This document shows, in pieces, positions 1-5,187 of a stretch of 5,187 nt of DNA (position 1 is the stretch's first letter; the number at the start of each line of letters is the position of its first letter). The position numbers were made by a program, and so were the translations under genes. Where the stretch lies: contig PAWF01000022.1 in the NCBI GenBank assembly GCA_002714015.1, positions 11,312-16,498 on the forward strand. The letters run 5' to 3'. This stretch comes from Gammaproteobacteria bacterium. Its GTDB lineage: Bacteria > Pseudomonadota > Alphaproteobacteria > UBA828. Below the pieces are notes generated by a model, which was given only the letters and a program-made list of their open reading frames with translations, did no database searches and was not told the origin of the DNA.

Positions 1-1077
1 AAACCTGACTGGTGCCGAACAAGTCTCAGACCATGAGAAATTAATTTTTTTATACAGAACTCTGTATCCAATGACTGCTAGTGCGTGTCCTCCACCCCAA
101 ACTAAATAGCCTAAGCCAACACCATGCCAAATCGAACTAAGGATCATTACCACAATAATTGATGCAATTATCCAACGGATGTCAGAACTAATCCTAACTA
201 AACGCTTATAGACATATTCCTTAAAAAAGTGGTGTAGGGATATGTGCCATATGCGCCAAAAATTTGCTATATTAGTGGCTTTGTGTGGGGAGAAAAAATT
301 TCTTGGTAAATGTAATCCGACCATATAGCCTAATCCCAAAGCCATATCCGCATAAGCTGAAAAATCAAAATAAATTTTAAATGAATAGAGAAACATATTG
401 ACCCACGCACCGATTACAGAGATTCCCTGAATATTCTGATAAAACACAGTATTAAATTCATCAAGTGGATCAGCTATTAGGACTTTTTTACCTATCCCTA
501 AGCATAAATAGGTAACCCCTACTATAAAATACTTATGTGAAAATATTCTGAAAGGATTTCGGAAAGTTTGCGGGATAATAAAACGATGTTTGACAATAGG
601 ACCTGAGATAAGCTGGGGGAAAAACATTACAAAAAATAGATACCGTTGGAAGCTGGATTCACTATCACGCTTCTCCGCCTCATCAACCACAAAAGCTATT
701 TGCTGAAAAGTAATAAAAGAAATACCAAGCGGTAGCCCTAGTGCTCCAAAAAGATTAACTTCTTCAACAGTCCCGCCACCAGCCCCCTGGCTTACAAGAA
801 ATTTTAAAAAAAGAAGGTAGCCAGCATTCACTGATACCCCTAATGCTATTTTTACTTTTGATGAAAAACGTGTCCTACATGCAATGATGTAGTTAGTTAG
901 CACACTAGCTGCAACAAAAGCGATATCAGTGTAGTTCCAATCAATATAAAATATTATAGAAAGGATTATGAAATACGGAAGTAAGTATTTTTGAAGAGAT
1001 AACCTCCTTAGCACCCAGAGTCCTATTAATGAAAGTGGTAAAAACAAAAATACAAATTGTGCAGAGCTAAATATCAT
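1..1077 (-). CDS. MBOAT family membrane-bound O-acyltransferase, AlgI/DltB-like (3' end off the window)
   Basis: This polytopic inner-membrane enzyme is predicted to take an acyl group (probably acetyl) from a cytoplasmic donor and pass it across the membrane for O-acylation of an exported glycan. The visible 359 codons have no stop; AlgI-type proteins usually have about 460-520 residues, so roughly the last quarter is missing. Family signatures appear in the right order: PQLISGPIV at 154-162, YFDFSAYADM at 236-245, FWRIWHISL around 273-281 with His278, and WHG at 317-319. His318 matches the catalytic histidine of the family and lies in a hydrophobic stretch. Most of the chain is hydrophobic. 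The start is the ATG at 1077-1075, which shares its A with the TGA stop of the SGNH gene (TGATG). No strong ribosome binding site precedes it, so translational coupling is likely. The family call is firm; the substrate is unknown. Polysaccharide, peptidoglycan or teichoic-type acceptors are all possible for the family. Confidence 0.93.
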   Translation of the reverse strand, partial: MIFSSAQFVFLFLPLSLIGLWVLRRLSLQKYLLPYFIILSIIFYIDWNYTDIAFVAASVLTNYIIACRTRFSSKVKIALGVSVNAGYLLFLKFLVSQGAGGGTVEEVNLFGALGLPLGISFITFQQIAFVVDEAEKRDSESSFQRYLFFVMFFPQLISGPIVKHRFIIPQTFRNPFRIFSHKYFIVGVTYLCLGIGKKVLIADPLDEFNTVFYQNIQGISVIGAWVNMFLYSFKIYFDFSAYADMALGLGYMVGLHLPRNFFSPHKATNIANFWRIWHISLHHFFKEYVYKRLVRISSDIRWIIASIIVVMILSSIWHGVGLGYLVWGGGHALAVIGYRVLYKKINFSWSETCSAPVRF

Positions 1078-2213
1078 CAGGTCTTATTACCACTCTGTCT
1101 AATACTGCATTGATAATCTGATGGTATTATTCTTGATAGATTCTCAATAATTTTTTCCCCACCTTCAAAGCTTATATGTGAACCGTCCAGCCAAACCTCC
1201 TCAGGAAGGTCAACCCATGTTTGTTCTTTTTTAAGGTAGGTAAAATTTGGATTCTTCTTTTGAAGAGTCTGCATTATCTCAAAATATGGTCGAGTCTTCT
1301 CTGGTTGATCCCAGCGAGGCCCGCCTAAGTAATCTGTTAACTGTGCTTCATATGCAATTACTTTAGCGCCTCTTTGAGTCAAGTCATTTATAGTATCTTG
1401 AAAAGCTTTTAATAGTTTCTCATCAAAGGGTGAATTCATGTTCCGGGCAGCGATCATTCTTAAATTGTCACTATCTAGCTTGATTTTATTCTTAATCCGC
1501 GCATGACGCTTTTGGTCAGCGCCAATGAATTGCACTGATCCATCTTGGTAAAGGTACTCATCAGGCTTTCCTGTTAATGCTAAGTTGAATGTATCTTTAT
1601 ACTGACGAATAAATGGGAACCAGTTTGCTGGTTTTATTGGCCACTCAATATTCAATATACGAGGGAATAATGACGAAATAGAGGTATTTCCATCACTAAT
1701 ATTATCTATCCATAGAGAAAAATTATTCCAGGGGTGGTCAATAGATGGAGTAGCGCTTCTTGAAAGTTTGGTAAACATATCAGGATAAATACCAAGCAAT
1801 ATCGTCCATTCTTTACCAACATACTTAGAAATATCAGTGAAAAAATACTTGGCATCAAGGTAATCAATACTATGGTGACTCATATTATAAAATGTTTTTA
1901 ATTCACACTTAAGATTTTTCTGAAAAACCTGCTCACGAAGATGAAATTGTGTAGAGTTTCCATATACAAGTAAAAATTCTTCTTTAGATTTACGTGCTTT
2001 ATTAATAAAAAATTCATATTTATATTTAGGGAGCAGACGACTATTGAGATTTACAATCTGGCTATTAATTTGTGGGAATACAAATTTTTCATATGCACGG
2101 TTATGCGCCCAGCTATATAATCCAAAATTAACCGCAGGAATACCTATTATGATTACTAATGCAGCTATAATAGATAGCTCCACCATTCGTTTAATTTTTA
2201 CTCGCGGTTTCAT
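1077..2213 (-). CDS. Membrane-anchored SGNH/GDSL-like protein, probable partner of the MBOAT acyltransferase
   Basis: The 378-residue protein has a basic N-terminus (MKPRVKIKRM), one hydrophobic segment at about 12-34, and a long soluble part, which fits an inner-membrane anchor with a periplasmic domain. Two SGNH-like blocks are visible: VYGNSTQ at 83-89, where Ser87 sits in a GNS variant of the GDS motif, and WLDGSH at 341-346, where Asp343 and His346 form the C-terminal DxxH. Early Ser and late DxxH is the GDSL/DltD arrangement, not the AlgJ/AlgX one. In such pairs the SGNH protein usually moves the acyl group from the MBOAT side to the glycan, or removes it. The stop overlaps the MBOAT start by one base, so the two genes form an operon. 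The first Met was chosen because it keeps the basic N-terminus; its upstream sequence lacks a clear Shine-Dalgarno, and Met10 (2186-2184) is an alternative. The middle of the protein (about 90-240) shows nothing I recognise. Confidence 0.8.
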   Translation of the reverse strand: MKPRVKIKRMVELSIIAALVIIIGIPAVNFGLYSWAHNRAYEKFVFPQINSQIVNLNSRLLPKYKYEFFINKARKSKEEFLLVYGNSTQFHLREQVFQKNLKCELKTFYNMSHHSIDYLDAKYFFTDISKYVGKEWTILLGIYPDMFTKLSRSATPSIDHPWNNFSLWIDNISDGNTSISSLFPRILNIEWPIKPANWFPFIRQYKDTFNLALTGKPDEYLYQDGSVQFIGADQKRHARIKNKIKLDSDNLRMIAARNMNSPFDEKLLKAFQDTINDLTQRGAKVIAYEAQLTDYLGGPRWDQPEKTRPYFEIMQTLQKKNPNFTYLKKEQTWVDLPEEVWLDGSHISFEGGEKIIENLSRIIPSDYQCSIRQSGNKT

Positions 2214-2252
2214 TTTTTAGAAGTGCTGTTCGTTAAGTAATGTTTTTGAAAA

Positions 2253-2264
2253 TCCATATATGGA
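2253..2264. repeat. Perfect 12-base palindrome upstream of the SGNH gene
   Basis: TCCATATATGGA is its own reverse complement and ends about 40 bases upstream of the SGNH start codon. The position would suit an operator or the leader of the minus-strand operon. A 12-base perfect palindrome in AT-rich DNA can occur by chance in a spacer this long, so its function is unproven. Confidence 0.35.
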
Positions 2265-2576
2265 CGCATTTCTATTTTTTGTAGTTGTTTTTGAAGAAAC
2301 CTATTTTTGTCTGTGCAGATTGGATAAAAACCCTCTATATAAATTTTCTCTAGAAAATATAATTAAGAATTAAAGAACTCACCAAAACCCTATTATATTT
2401 TCCCTATTAATTACAAGAATTGATAAATAACAAATAGTTTGTAACTTAAGGGTATAAATCATAAGTCTACAACAAATTATATTTAAATATTTCCCAATCA
2501 TTCGTTAAAAGGTTAATGAAAAAATATTTTCAAACTATCGGATAAATGAAATAGGGTGTTTTATCTCCAAGCTCCG

Positions 2577-2605
2577 TTGACTTGAATTGTTAAACACCTC
2601 AGAAT
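2577..2605 (+). promoter_or_regulatory. Sigma70-type promoter for the carbamoyltransferase, near-copy of the tRNA promoter
   Basis: The -35 element TTGACT (2577-2582) and -10 element CAGAAT (2600-2605) are separated by exactly 17 bases. Transcription would start near 2612 and give a leader of about 145 bases before the ATG at 2757. The same two hexamers with the same spacing stand before the tRNA-Val gene at 4652-4680, and 25 of 31 bases agree over 2576-2606 versus 4651-4681, including GTTGACTTGAAT and CAGAATC. The -10 matches the TATAAT consensus at only four of six bases, but its reuse at the tRNA supports it as a real element in this organism. Confidence 0.62.
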
Positions 2606-2615
2606 CAATTGATTC
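2602..2615. promoter_or_regulatory. Perfect 14-base palindrome over the -10 and start region, possible operator
   Basis: GAATCAATTGATTC is its own reverse complement. It covers most of the CAGAAT -10 element and extends across the expected transcription start. A repressor dimer bound here would block the carbamoyltransferase promoter. The matching promoter of the tRNA gene diverges from the palindrome exactly at this point, as expected if the palindrome is a specific addition for regulation. No regulator gene is in the window, so the binding protein is unknown, and a short palindrome could also arise by chance. Confidence 0.4.
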
Positions 2616-2641
2616 GTAAAGGAAAGAGAGAACAGGTAGTT

Positions 2642-2679
2642 AGGAGGCGAATTCTTTGTTATCAAAGGTTAGTCAGTAA
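2642..2679 (+). other. Strong Shine-Dalgarno with a seven-codon reading frame (possible leader peptide)
   Basis: AGGAGG at 2642-2647 is a better ribosome binding site than the one used by the carbamoyltransferase, yet no ATG or GTG lies at a usable distance. A TTG at 2656-2658, eight bases downstream, opens a seven-codon frame (MLSKVSQ if initiated) that stops at TAA 2677-2679. A weak five-pair hairpin (CTTTG/CAAAG, 2654-2667) overlaps the start. It could be a regulatory leader peptide, a remnant of a lost gene, or a chance purine run. The peptide has no run of a single amino acid pointing to classical attenuation. Confidence 0.2.
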
Positions 2680-2744
2680 AATATTCTGTTTTGGTGACAT
2701 TTTTATATGCCTATTAAAGATTTGATTTGGTTACACGGTAATAT

Positions 2745-2750
2745 CTGGAG
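2745..2750 (+). promoter_or_regulatory. Ribosome binding site of the carbamoyltransferase
   Basis: CTGGAG stands six bases before the ATG at 2757. It supports that ATG as the start, together with the fact that the conserved family N-terminus (VILGVATEH) begins at residue 2. Confidence 0.75.
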
Positions 2751-2756
2751 ATTAAA

Positions 2757-4610
2757 ATGGTAATTCTTGGAGTCGCTACTGAGCACTGCTCCTCTGCCGC
2801 TCTTATGATTAATGGAAATATTATTGGTGCAATCCAAGAAGAACGACTTACTAAATGTAAAAATCAAGTTGCATTCCCAAAGAAAGCCATAGATGAATTA
2901 ATAAAAATACACTTGGATGGCGACGTATCAAAGATTGACCAAGTGGTCTTCGGCGGTACCATCTCAGATCCTTATGCAACTTTCCTTGATCGTCACAGTA
3001 ATTTTTCTGTAAAACAGCACATTCAAGAAAACAAAGAATTATGGCATCCTTATTTCTATAAATGTAATAATCAAAATGAGCGAGATGTATTAGCATCAAG
3101 TTATTGGAAAGAAAAAATTAGTTTAAATGAATCTCCAAATAAAAATCACAACTTTGATTTTTCATTTTTAACTGAAAAACCCTGGGCGGAGACAATTGAG
3201 TTATATAGTAAGGTAATACGTCCTGAACGAATTTTAGCATTACACGACTGGACAGGGGTTCCTAAACTTTTTGATCATCACTTATGTCATGCTTACTATG
3301 CGTATTTTGGAGTTAATACTGAACATAACCTAAAAAAAGATATTATTTTCACAGCCGATGGATGGGGCGACGGACGAAATTGGACAGTTCATGTTCCTGA
3401 TGCTAGAGGGCAAGGGCTTATAGAGCTCAGCTCAGGAAATACAAACTTAGTTGCGCGTATCTACCGATTTACCACTCTTATTCTTGGTATGAAACCAAAC
3501 GAGCACGAATACAAGGTTATGGGTCTTGCTCCGTACTCTAAATCTCAAGCTCATATCAACAAAGTAATAAATATTTATAACGATATACTTGATTTTGAAA
3601 ACGGGAGTTTTATTAGTCGCAACGCACTTAAAGATTCATATTTTGATCTTAAACAAAGACTGGAAGGGCACCGTTTTGATAATATTGCAGCAGGTCTCCA
3701 GTCTTGGTCTGAACAGGTAACCTATAAGTGGATGTCATATTGGATTAAGCAGAGTAACCGATCAAATGTTTTTTTCTCAGGTGGGCTTTCTATGAACATA
3801 AAAGCGAACGGTTATATTCTTAATCAGCCTGAAATTGATAAGTTATATATAGCTGCATCTGGAGGTGATGAGTCATTAAGCATTGGTGCATGTTTTGCTC
3901 AGTATTCTATGACGCAAAAACCAAAAAAATTAGAATCTATTTACTTGGGTTCAGAAGAAACAGATCATTGGTCTGACCGTTTAAATGAAACCTCAATGTC
4001 CATATCAGAATTCATTGAGATACCCAATACTACTGATGATGATATAGCAAAACTGCTTGAGAATGGAGAAATCATTGCAAGGTGTTGTGGTAAATCAGAA
4101 TTTGGTGCAAGAGCATTAGGGTCAAGGTCAATACTTGCCAGCCCCGTTAATTCAGATGTAATAAGGGAAATAAATGACGCGATCAAGAACCGCGACTTCT
4201 GGATGCCTTTTACACCATCAATTCTTGATGAATATACTTCTGACTATCTTATAGACCTCAAAGGTTGTGTTTCGGAATACATGACTATTGGTTTTGAAAG
4301 TACAACATTAGCTCGCCAAGAAATCCCAGCTGCACTGCATCCTGCTGACTTTAGCGTGCGCCCTCAAAAGGTGAAAAAAAATCTAAGTCCAGGATATTGG
4401 AAACTCATAAATGCTTTCAGGGAGCGAACAGGAATAGCTGCTTTACTTAACACCTCGCTTAATCTTCATGGAGAACCTATGAACTACTCCGCAGCAGATG
4501 CAGCGAGAACTGTTGCAAAGTCTGCACTTAACATTTTACAATTATCTGAAGGTTTGTTGATAGTAAAGCGCGATTCAGAAAATAAAGTTATGAATATATT
4601 ACGTCGTTGA
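2757..4610 (+). CDS. NodU/TobZ-family O-carbamoyltransferase
   Basis: This cytoplasmic enzyme is predicted to make a carbamoyl-adenylate from carbamoyl phosphate and ATP and move the carbamoyl group to a hydroxyl of a sugar or small molecule. At 617 residues it is full length for the family (about 550-620). The Kae1-like domain (about 1-395) shows VILGVATEH with His10, SSAAL at 12-16, EERLT at 28-32, the metal-binding pattern HHLCHA at 174-179 (His174, His178), DGWGD at 201-205, KVMGLAPY at 253-260, SGGLSMN at 341-347 and GGDE at 369-372. The YrdC-like domain (about 410-617) shows GKSEFGARALG at 445-455, WMPFTPSIL at 482-490 and LLNTSLNLHGEP at 563-574. The usual GRxEFGPRALG motif has Lys446 for Arg and Ala451 for Pro; other core residues are kept. 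The gene is alone in its direction and divergent from an O-acylation operon, which suggests glycan decoration. The acceptor (NodU: Nod factor; TobZ: aminoglycoside; others: surface sugars) cannot be told. Confidence 0.93.
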   Translation: MVILGVATEHCSSAALMINGNIIGAIQEERLTKCKNQVAFPKKAIDELIKIHLDGDVSKIDQVVFGGTISDPYATFLDRHSNFSVKQHIQENKELWHPYFYKCNNQNERDVLASSYWKEKISLNESPNKNHNFDFSFLTEKPWAETIELYSKVIRPERILALHDWTGVPKLFDHHLCHAYYAYFGVNTEHNLKKDIIFTADGWGDGRNWTVHVPDARGQGLIELSSGNTNLVARIYRFTTLILGMKPNEHEYKVMGLAPYSKSQAHINKVINIYNDILDFENGSFISRNALKDSYFDLKQRLEGHRFDNIAAGLQSWSEQVTYKWMSYWIKQSNRSNVFFSGGLSMNIKANGYILNQPEIDKLYIAASGGDESLSIGACFAQYSMTQKPKKLESIYLGSEETDHWSDRLNETSMSISEFIEIPNTTDDDIAKLLENGEIIARCCGKSEFGARALGSRSILASPVNSDVIREINDAIKNRDFWMPFTPSILDEYTSDYLIDLKGCVSEYMTIGFESTTLARQEIPAALHPADFSVRPQKVKKNLSPGYWKLINAFRERTGIAALLNTSLNLHGEPMNYSAADAARTVAKSALNILQLSEGLLIVKRDSENKVMNILRR

Positions 4611-4651
4611 TTTGAGAAACTAATTAACCATAAATTGTATTTCTACCAAAG

Positions 4652-4680
4652 TTGACTTGAATAACTAAAAACAGCAGAAT
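4652..4680 (+). promoter_or_regulatory. Promoter of the tRNA-Val gene
   Basis: TTGACT (4652-4657) and CAGAAT (4675-4680) are spaced by 17 bases. The predicted start near 4687 leaves a leader of about 13 bases before the mature tRNA 5' end at 4700, normal for a singly transcribed tRNA. The element closely resembles the one at 2577-2605. It lies in the 89-base gap after the carbamoyltransferase stop, in which I see no clear intrinsic terminator, so some readthrough into the tRNA is possible. Confidence 0.7.
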
Positions 4681-4699
4681 CGAATTATTATTAGGGATA

Positions 4700-4774
4700 G
4701 GGCGCGTAGCTCAGCGGGAGAGCACTACGTTGACATCGTAGGGGTCACTGGTTCAATCCCAGTCGTGCCCACCA
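4700..4774 (+). tRNA. tRNA-Val, anticodon GAC
   Basis: The 75-base cloverleaf is complete. The acceptor stem GGGCGCG (4700-4706) pairs with CGTGCCC (4764-4770) with one G-U pair. The D stem is GCTC/GAGC (4709-4712, 4720-4723) with a seven-base loop. The anticodon stem CTACG/CGTAG (4725-4729, 4737-4741) carries the loop TTGACAT with anticodon GAC at 4732-4734, which reads GUC and GUU valine codons. The variable region is five bases, and the T arm ACTGG/CCAGT (4747-4751, 4759-4763) has the loop TTCAATC. The discriminator A and CCA end are encoded (4771-4774). A short T-run (4778-4782) follows, but no clear separate hairpin. No other tRNA is adjacent. Confidence 0.97.
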
Positions 4775-4826
4775 CCCTTTTTACTGGATTTAGATATTTC
4801 TTACCTGTTCATGCTTAACCATTTTT

Positions 4827-4832
4827 TATAAT
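4827..4832 (+). promoter_or_regulatory. Possible -10 element of the SDR gene
   Basis: A perfect TATAAT sits about 20 bases before the SDR start and would give a very short leader. No good -35 hexamer is found 16-18 bases upstream (best candidates are poor matches around 4801-4811), so the SDR may instead be transcribed partly by readthrough from the tRNA promoter. Confidence 0.3.
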
Positions 4833-4842
4833 TAATTTTAAA

Positions 4843-4847
4843 TAAGG
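4843..4847 (+). promoter_or_regulatory. Ribosome binding site of the SDR gene
   Basis: TAAGG lies four bases before the first ATG (4852) and ten bases before a second in-frame ATG (4858). The second distance is closer to the usual geometry for an AAGG-type site, so translation may begin at Met3; the two starts differ by only two residues. Confidence 0.5.
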
Positions 4848-4851
4848 TTAT

Positions 4852-5187
4852 ATGATAATGACTGGTATACTTGAAAAAAAAATTGCTCTTGTTACAGGCG
4901 GTGGTTCCGGAATTGGTAGAGCAACCTGCATCGCTTTAGCCAATGAAGGAGCATCTGTAGCGGTCGCTGATCTAAACCCCGAAATTGGAAACATCACATT
5001 AGACCATTTAAAGAATATGGGAGCAAAAGCGCTATACATAGAGAGCGATATGTCATCTGCCAATAGTGTTAAAGAAATGATAAACATCACAATTCAAAAA
5101 CTTGGGGGGTTGGATTGTGCGGTCAATAACGCTGGAATACAGGGTGAATTAACATCAACTAGCGATTGCAGCGAAGAAAACTGGAAT
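4852..5187 (+). CDS. Classical short-chain dehydrogenase/reductase (SDR), N-terminal part
   Basis: Only the first 112 codons are in the window; the family usually has about 250 residues. The protein has the Rossmann cofactor motif TGGGSGIG at 15-22, Asp40 at the end of the second strand (VAVADLN), Asp66 in the adenine-pocket position, and the NNAG motif at 92-95. Asp40 favours NAD(H) over NADP(H) by the usual SDR rule. The catalytic Ser-Tyr-Lys residues lie beyond the right edge and cannot be checked. The sequence resembles the broad FabG/glucose-dehydrogenase-like group, oxidising or reducing a hydroxyl or keto group on an unknown substrate. It follows the tRNA gene by 77 bases in the same direction and could be cotranscribed with it. 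A link to the carbamoyltransferase locus is possible but not shown. Confidence 0.92.
   Translation, partial: MIMTGILEKKIALVTGGGSGIGRATCIALANEGASVAVADLNPEIGNITLDHLKNMGAKALYIESDMSSANSVKEMINITIQKLGGLDCAVNNAGIQGELTSTSDCSEENWN

Larger units (their letters stand above)
2214..2756. other. Divergent AT-rich intergenic spacer with regulatory signals
   Basis: This 543-base spacer separates the minus-strand SGNH-MBOAT operon from the plus-strand carbamoyltransferase and must hold the promoters of both. The right half contains a good forward promoter, a palindrome on its -10/start region, an AGGAGG motif with a tiny reading frame, and the ribosome binding site of the carbamoyltransferase, each listed separately. 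The left half is very AT-rich. It holds a 12-base palindrome at 2253-2264 and a perfect minus-strand TATAAT (plus positions 2392-2397), but no convincing -35 at the normal distance. I see no long open frame with a start codon, no RNA gene and no insertion-sequence end in it. Confidence 0.8.

Noticed and set aside
2392..2397. Minus-strand TATAAT as promoter of the SGNH-MBOAT operon
   Set aside because: The hexamer is perfect, but the nearest -35-like TTGTAA is only 13 bases away and there is no extended -10, so in such AT-rich DNA it is not enough.
2654..2667. CTTTG-TTAT-CAAAG hairpin as a terminator
   Set aside because: The stem is only five mostly AT pairs and is not followed by a T-run.
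2851..3099. Antisense open frame inside the carbamoyltransferase
   Set aside because: It has no recognisable motif or ribosome binding site and lies wholly against a strongly conserved coding region.
3965..4186. Antisense open frame opposite the YrdC-like domain
   Set aside because: Its low-complexity Ser/Ile-rich translation is what the opposite strand of this conserved region gives; no independent evidence.
4617..4644. GAAA...TTTC interrupted dyad after the carbamoyltransferase as a terminator
   Set aside because: Pairing is short, AT-rich and broken, with no T-run after it.
4750..4774. tRNA 3' end as a phage or island attachment site
   Set aside because: I found no second copy of this sequence and no integrase in the window.
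4848..5090. Antisense open frame opposite the SDR start
   Set aside because: The plus strand encodes clear Rossmann and NNAG motifs, so the minus-strand frame is a shadow.

Overview
The window looks like chromosomal DNA from an AT-rich gram-negative bacterium, most likely a gammaproteobacterium. The grounds are a tRNA-Val(GAC) with an encoded CCA end, sigma70-type promoters with exact 17-base spacing, AGGAGG/TGGAG-type ribosome binding sites, and an inner-membrane acyltransferase paired with a periplasmic-type SGNH partner. The genus cannot be fixed from the sequence alone. No integrase, transposase, CRISPR array or plasmid function is visible.

Layout. On the minus strand, an SGNH/GDSL-like membrane-anchored protein (1077-2213) is followed by a membrane-bound O-acyltransferase (MBOAT, AlgI/DltB-like). 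The MBOAT starts on the stop codon of the first gene (TGATG) and runs off the left edge. A 543-base AT-rich divergent spacer (2214-2756) follows. It holds a good forward promoter, a 14-base palindrome lying on that promoter, a strong Shine-Dalgarno sequence with no ordinary gene behind it, and a 12-base palindrome near the minus-strand gene. On the plus strand come a full-length NodU/TobZ-family carbamoyltransferase (2757-4610), a tRNA-Val(GAC) (4700-4774), and the first 112 codons of a classical short-chain dehydrogenase (SDR) that runs off the right edge.

How the genes may work together. The MBOAT and SGNH proteins form a typical two-component O-acylation module: the MBOAT brings acyl groups across the inner membrane and the SGNH protein probably transfers them to an exported glycan. 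The divergent carbamoyltransferase would add carbamoyl groups to a hydroxyl of a sugar or small molecule in the cytoplasm. Together they suggest a locus that decorates a surface polysaccharide or secreted glycoconjugate, though the acceptor cannot be read from this window. The SDR may or may not belong to the same locus, because a tRNA gene separates it.

The most unusual observation is that the promoter before the carbamoyltransferase and the promoter of the tRNA-Val gene are near copies. They match at 25 of 31 aligned bases, including spacer bases, so the modification gene appears to be driven by a stable-RNA-type promoter. The copy at the carbamoyltransferase additionally carries the palindrome over its -10 and start region.
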